Shown here one piece after another: positions 63,327 through 64,000 of a DNA stretch of 64,000 nt. The translations under genes and the position numbers were made by a program. Numbering within the stretch: the first letter of the stretch is position 1; each line of letters starts with the position of its first letter. Source of the stretch: an uncultured Desulfovibrio sp. (lineage in GTDB: Bacteria; Desulfobacterota; Desulfovibrionia; Desulfovibrionales; Desulfovibrionaceae); the NCBI GenBank assembly GCA_913063155.1, contig CAJXYU010000002.1:558001-622000 (forward strand), read 5' to 3'. The notes under the pieces were generated by a model that was not told the origin of the DNA, did not search any database, and worked only from the letters and a program-made list of their open reading frames with translations.

Positions 63327-63704
63327 ATGTCCAAGACCGTCATCAGCACGGAAAACGCCCCGGCCGCTGTCGGACCCTATTCCCAGGCCGTTCGCCACGG
63401 CAGCATGATTTTCGTTTCCGGACAGCTTCCCATTGATCCGGCCACCGGCAGGATGCCCGAATCGGCAGCGGACCAGGCCCGGCAGTGCCTGACCAATCTC
63501 AAGTACATTCTCGAGGAGGCCGGTTCCGGCATGGCCAACATCATCCGTTGCGGTGTGTTCCTGACCGACCTGGGTGATTTTGCCGCTGTGAACGAGGTTT
63601 ACGCCACTTTCTTCGAAGGAGATTTTCCGGCCCGAGCATGCGTCGAAGTCTCCAAGCTTCCCTTGAGCGCAAACGTTGAAATCGAATGCGTTGCATTCGT
63701 TTAG
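63327..63704 (+). CDS. ridA: RidA family enamine/imine deaminase
   Basis: The 125-residue RidA protein has TENAPAAVGPYSQAVRHGSM, FVSGQLPIDPATG, the active-site Arg in ARACVEVSKLP and the end VEIECVAFV. RidA removes reactive 2-aminoacrylate and other enamines made by PLP lyases. The next gene encodes such a lyase, so the pairing is functionally apt. GGAGAG precedes the ATG. Confidence 0.96.
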   Translation: MSKTVISTENAPAAVGPYSQAVRHGSMIFVSGQLPIDPATGRMPESAADQARQCLTNLKYILEEAGSGMANIIRCGVFLTDLGDFAAVNEVYATFFEGDFPARACVEVSKLPLSANVEIECVAFV

Positions 63705-63720
63705 AGGAGCAGGCTAGGCA

Positions 63721-64000
63721 ATGAGTTCTGTCGAATTTGTCCTCAACAGGGATGTCAGGAAGCCGGGTGAGGGCTCTTGCCTGGATATCCTGAGCCGGGA
63801 AGAGGCATCCAAGGCCCGCGACTATCACAAGAGCTTCAAGGAATACGCGCCGACTCCGTTGGCGTTCTTGCCGCATCTGGCGAAATATCTCGGCGTGGGA
63901 GAGCTTTACGTCAAGGACGAGTCTTACCGCTTCGGCCTGAACGCCTTCAAGGTCTTGGGCGCATCCTACGCCATCGGCCGTTACATGGCCGACAGGCTGG
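63721..64000 (+). CDS. dpaL: Diaminopropionate ammonia-lyase, 3' end outside the window
   Basis: The first 93 residues are visible. YHKSFKEYAPTPLAFLPHLA and GELYVKDESYRFGLNAFKVL match the N terminus of the PLP-dependent 2,3-diaminopropionate ammonia-lyase (YgeX), including the PLP-Lys in GLNAFKVLG. The enzyme turns diaminopropionate into pyruvate and ammonia via aminoacrylate. It starts 16 bp after ridA. Confidence 0.88.
   Translation, partial: MSSVEFVLNRDVRKPGEGSCLDILSREEASKARDYHKSFKEYAPTPLAFLPHLAKYLGVGELYVKDESYRFGLNAFKVLGASYAIGRYMADRL

Noticed and set aside
1..64000. CRISPR arrays, insertion sequences, prophage, tRNA or rRNA genes
   Set aside because: I looked for regularly spaced repeats, transposase or integrase motifs and tRNA/rRNA signatures and found none.

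Overview
The window is a 64 kb piece of chromosome from a Gram-negative bacterium. It is GC-rich, except for one A/T-rich patch at about 21.9-26.1 kb. Gene content points to a Desulfovibrio/Pseudodesulfovibrio-type sulfate reducer: a YeiH-family putative sulfate exporter, a sensor kinase with a CxxCH heme-type motif, an MOT1-type sulfate/molybdate permease, several flavodoxin-like and nitroreductase genes, an ADP-forming acyl-CoA synthetase, and the orders yebC-ruvC-ruvA-ruvB and rplU-rpmA-obgE-proB. There is no rRNA or other marker, so this is an inference. I saw no tRNA, rRNA, CRISPR array, insertion sequence or phage.

Layout. 0-3.2 kb: leftward operon of yeiH-like exporter, small membrane protein, universal stress protein and two unknown proteins. 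3.4-9.1 kb: a heme-type sensor kinase with its sigma-54 response regulator, then a second kinase and a membrane protein. 9.1-14.6 kb: SIMPL-domain protein, YkgJ-type Cys-cluster protein, glycosyltransferase, Tat-type M48 lipoprotein protease and a CgeB-like glycosyltransferase. 14.7-18.3 kb: rlmE-yebC-ruvCAB. 18.5-21.6 kb: a small leftward ORF, a tandem FMN-binding protein and an MFS-ApbE fusion. 21.9-26.1 kb: A/T-rich TetR plus two ABC transporter half-subunits with matching operators. 26.2-29.6 kb: yjbQ, an Lrp regulator and the ADP-forming acyl-CoA synthetase. 30.6-33.3 kb: HxlR regulator divergent from nitroreductase, monooxygenase and two flavodoxin-like genes. 33.4-37.7 kb: a complete L-rhamnonate catabolic cluster (rhmA, rhmT, rhmD, rhmR). 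38-49.3 kb: diguanylate cyclase, M20 peptidase, metallophosphoesterase, argB, MOT1-type permease, TPR protein, a 48-residue ORF, an MFS transporter, proB and obgE. 49.4-53.4 kb: rpmA, rplU, a lipoprotein, then a tight leftward redox operon. 53.6-58.8 kb: an ECF sigma factor with envelope proteins, a TPR lipoprotein and an HD-GYP protein. 58.9-60.8 kb: GNAT, acyl-ACP thioesterase, marC. 61.2-64 kb: a YgeV-like sigma-54 activator, ridA and diaminopropionate ammonia-lyase (cut by the window end).

The most notable observation is at 52,055-52,294. A 79-codon ORF sits inside the nitroreductase / metallo-beta-lactamase-fold hydrolase / flavodoxin / comF operon. It has a strong Shine-Dalgarno and is interrupted by a single in-frame TGA at codon 15, directly after a Cys codon. 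The frame looks coding on both sides, and a GG-loop hairpin follows at SECIS-like spacing. It is a candidate small selenoprotein. Next in interest are the MFS-ApbE fusion beside a double FMN-binding protein (a probable extracytoplasmic flavinylation module), three identical palindromes plus a GG-N10-GC promoter around the ygeV-ridA-dpaL locus, and the paired GAACAnTGTTC operators of the TetR/ABC block.
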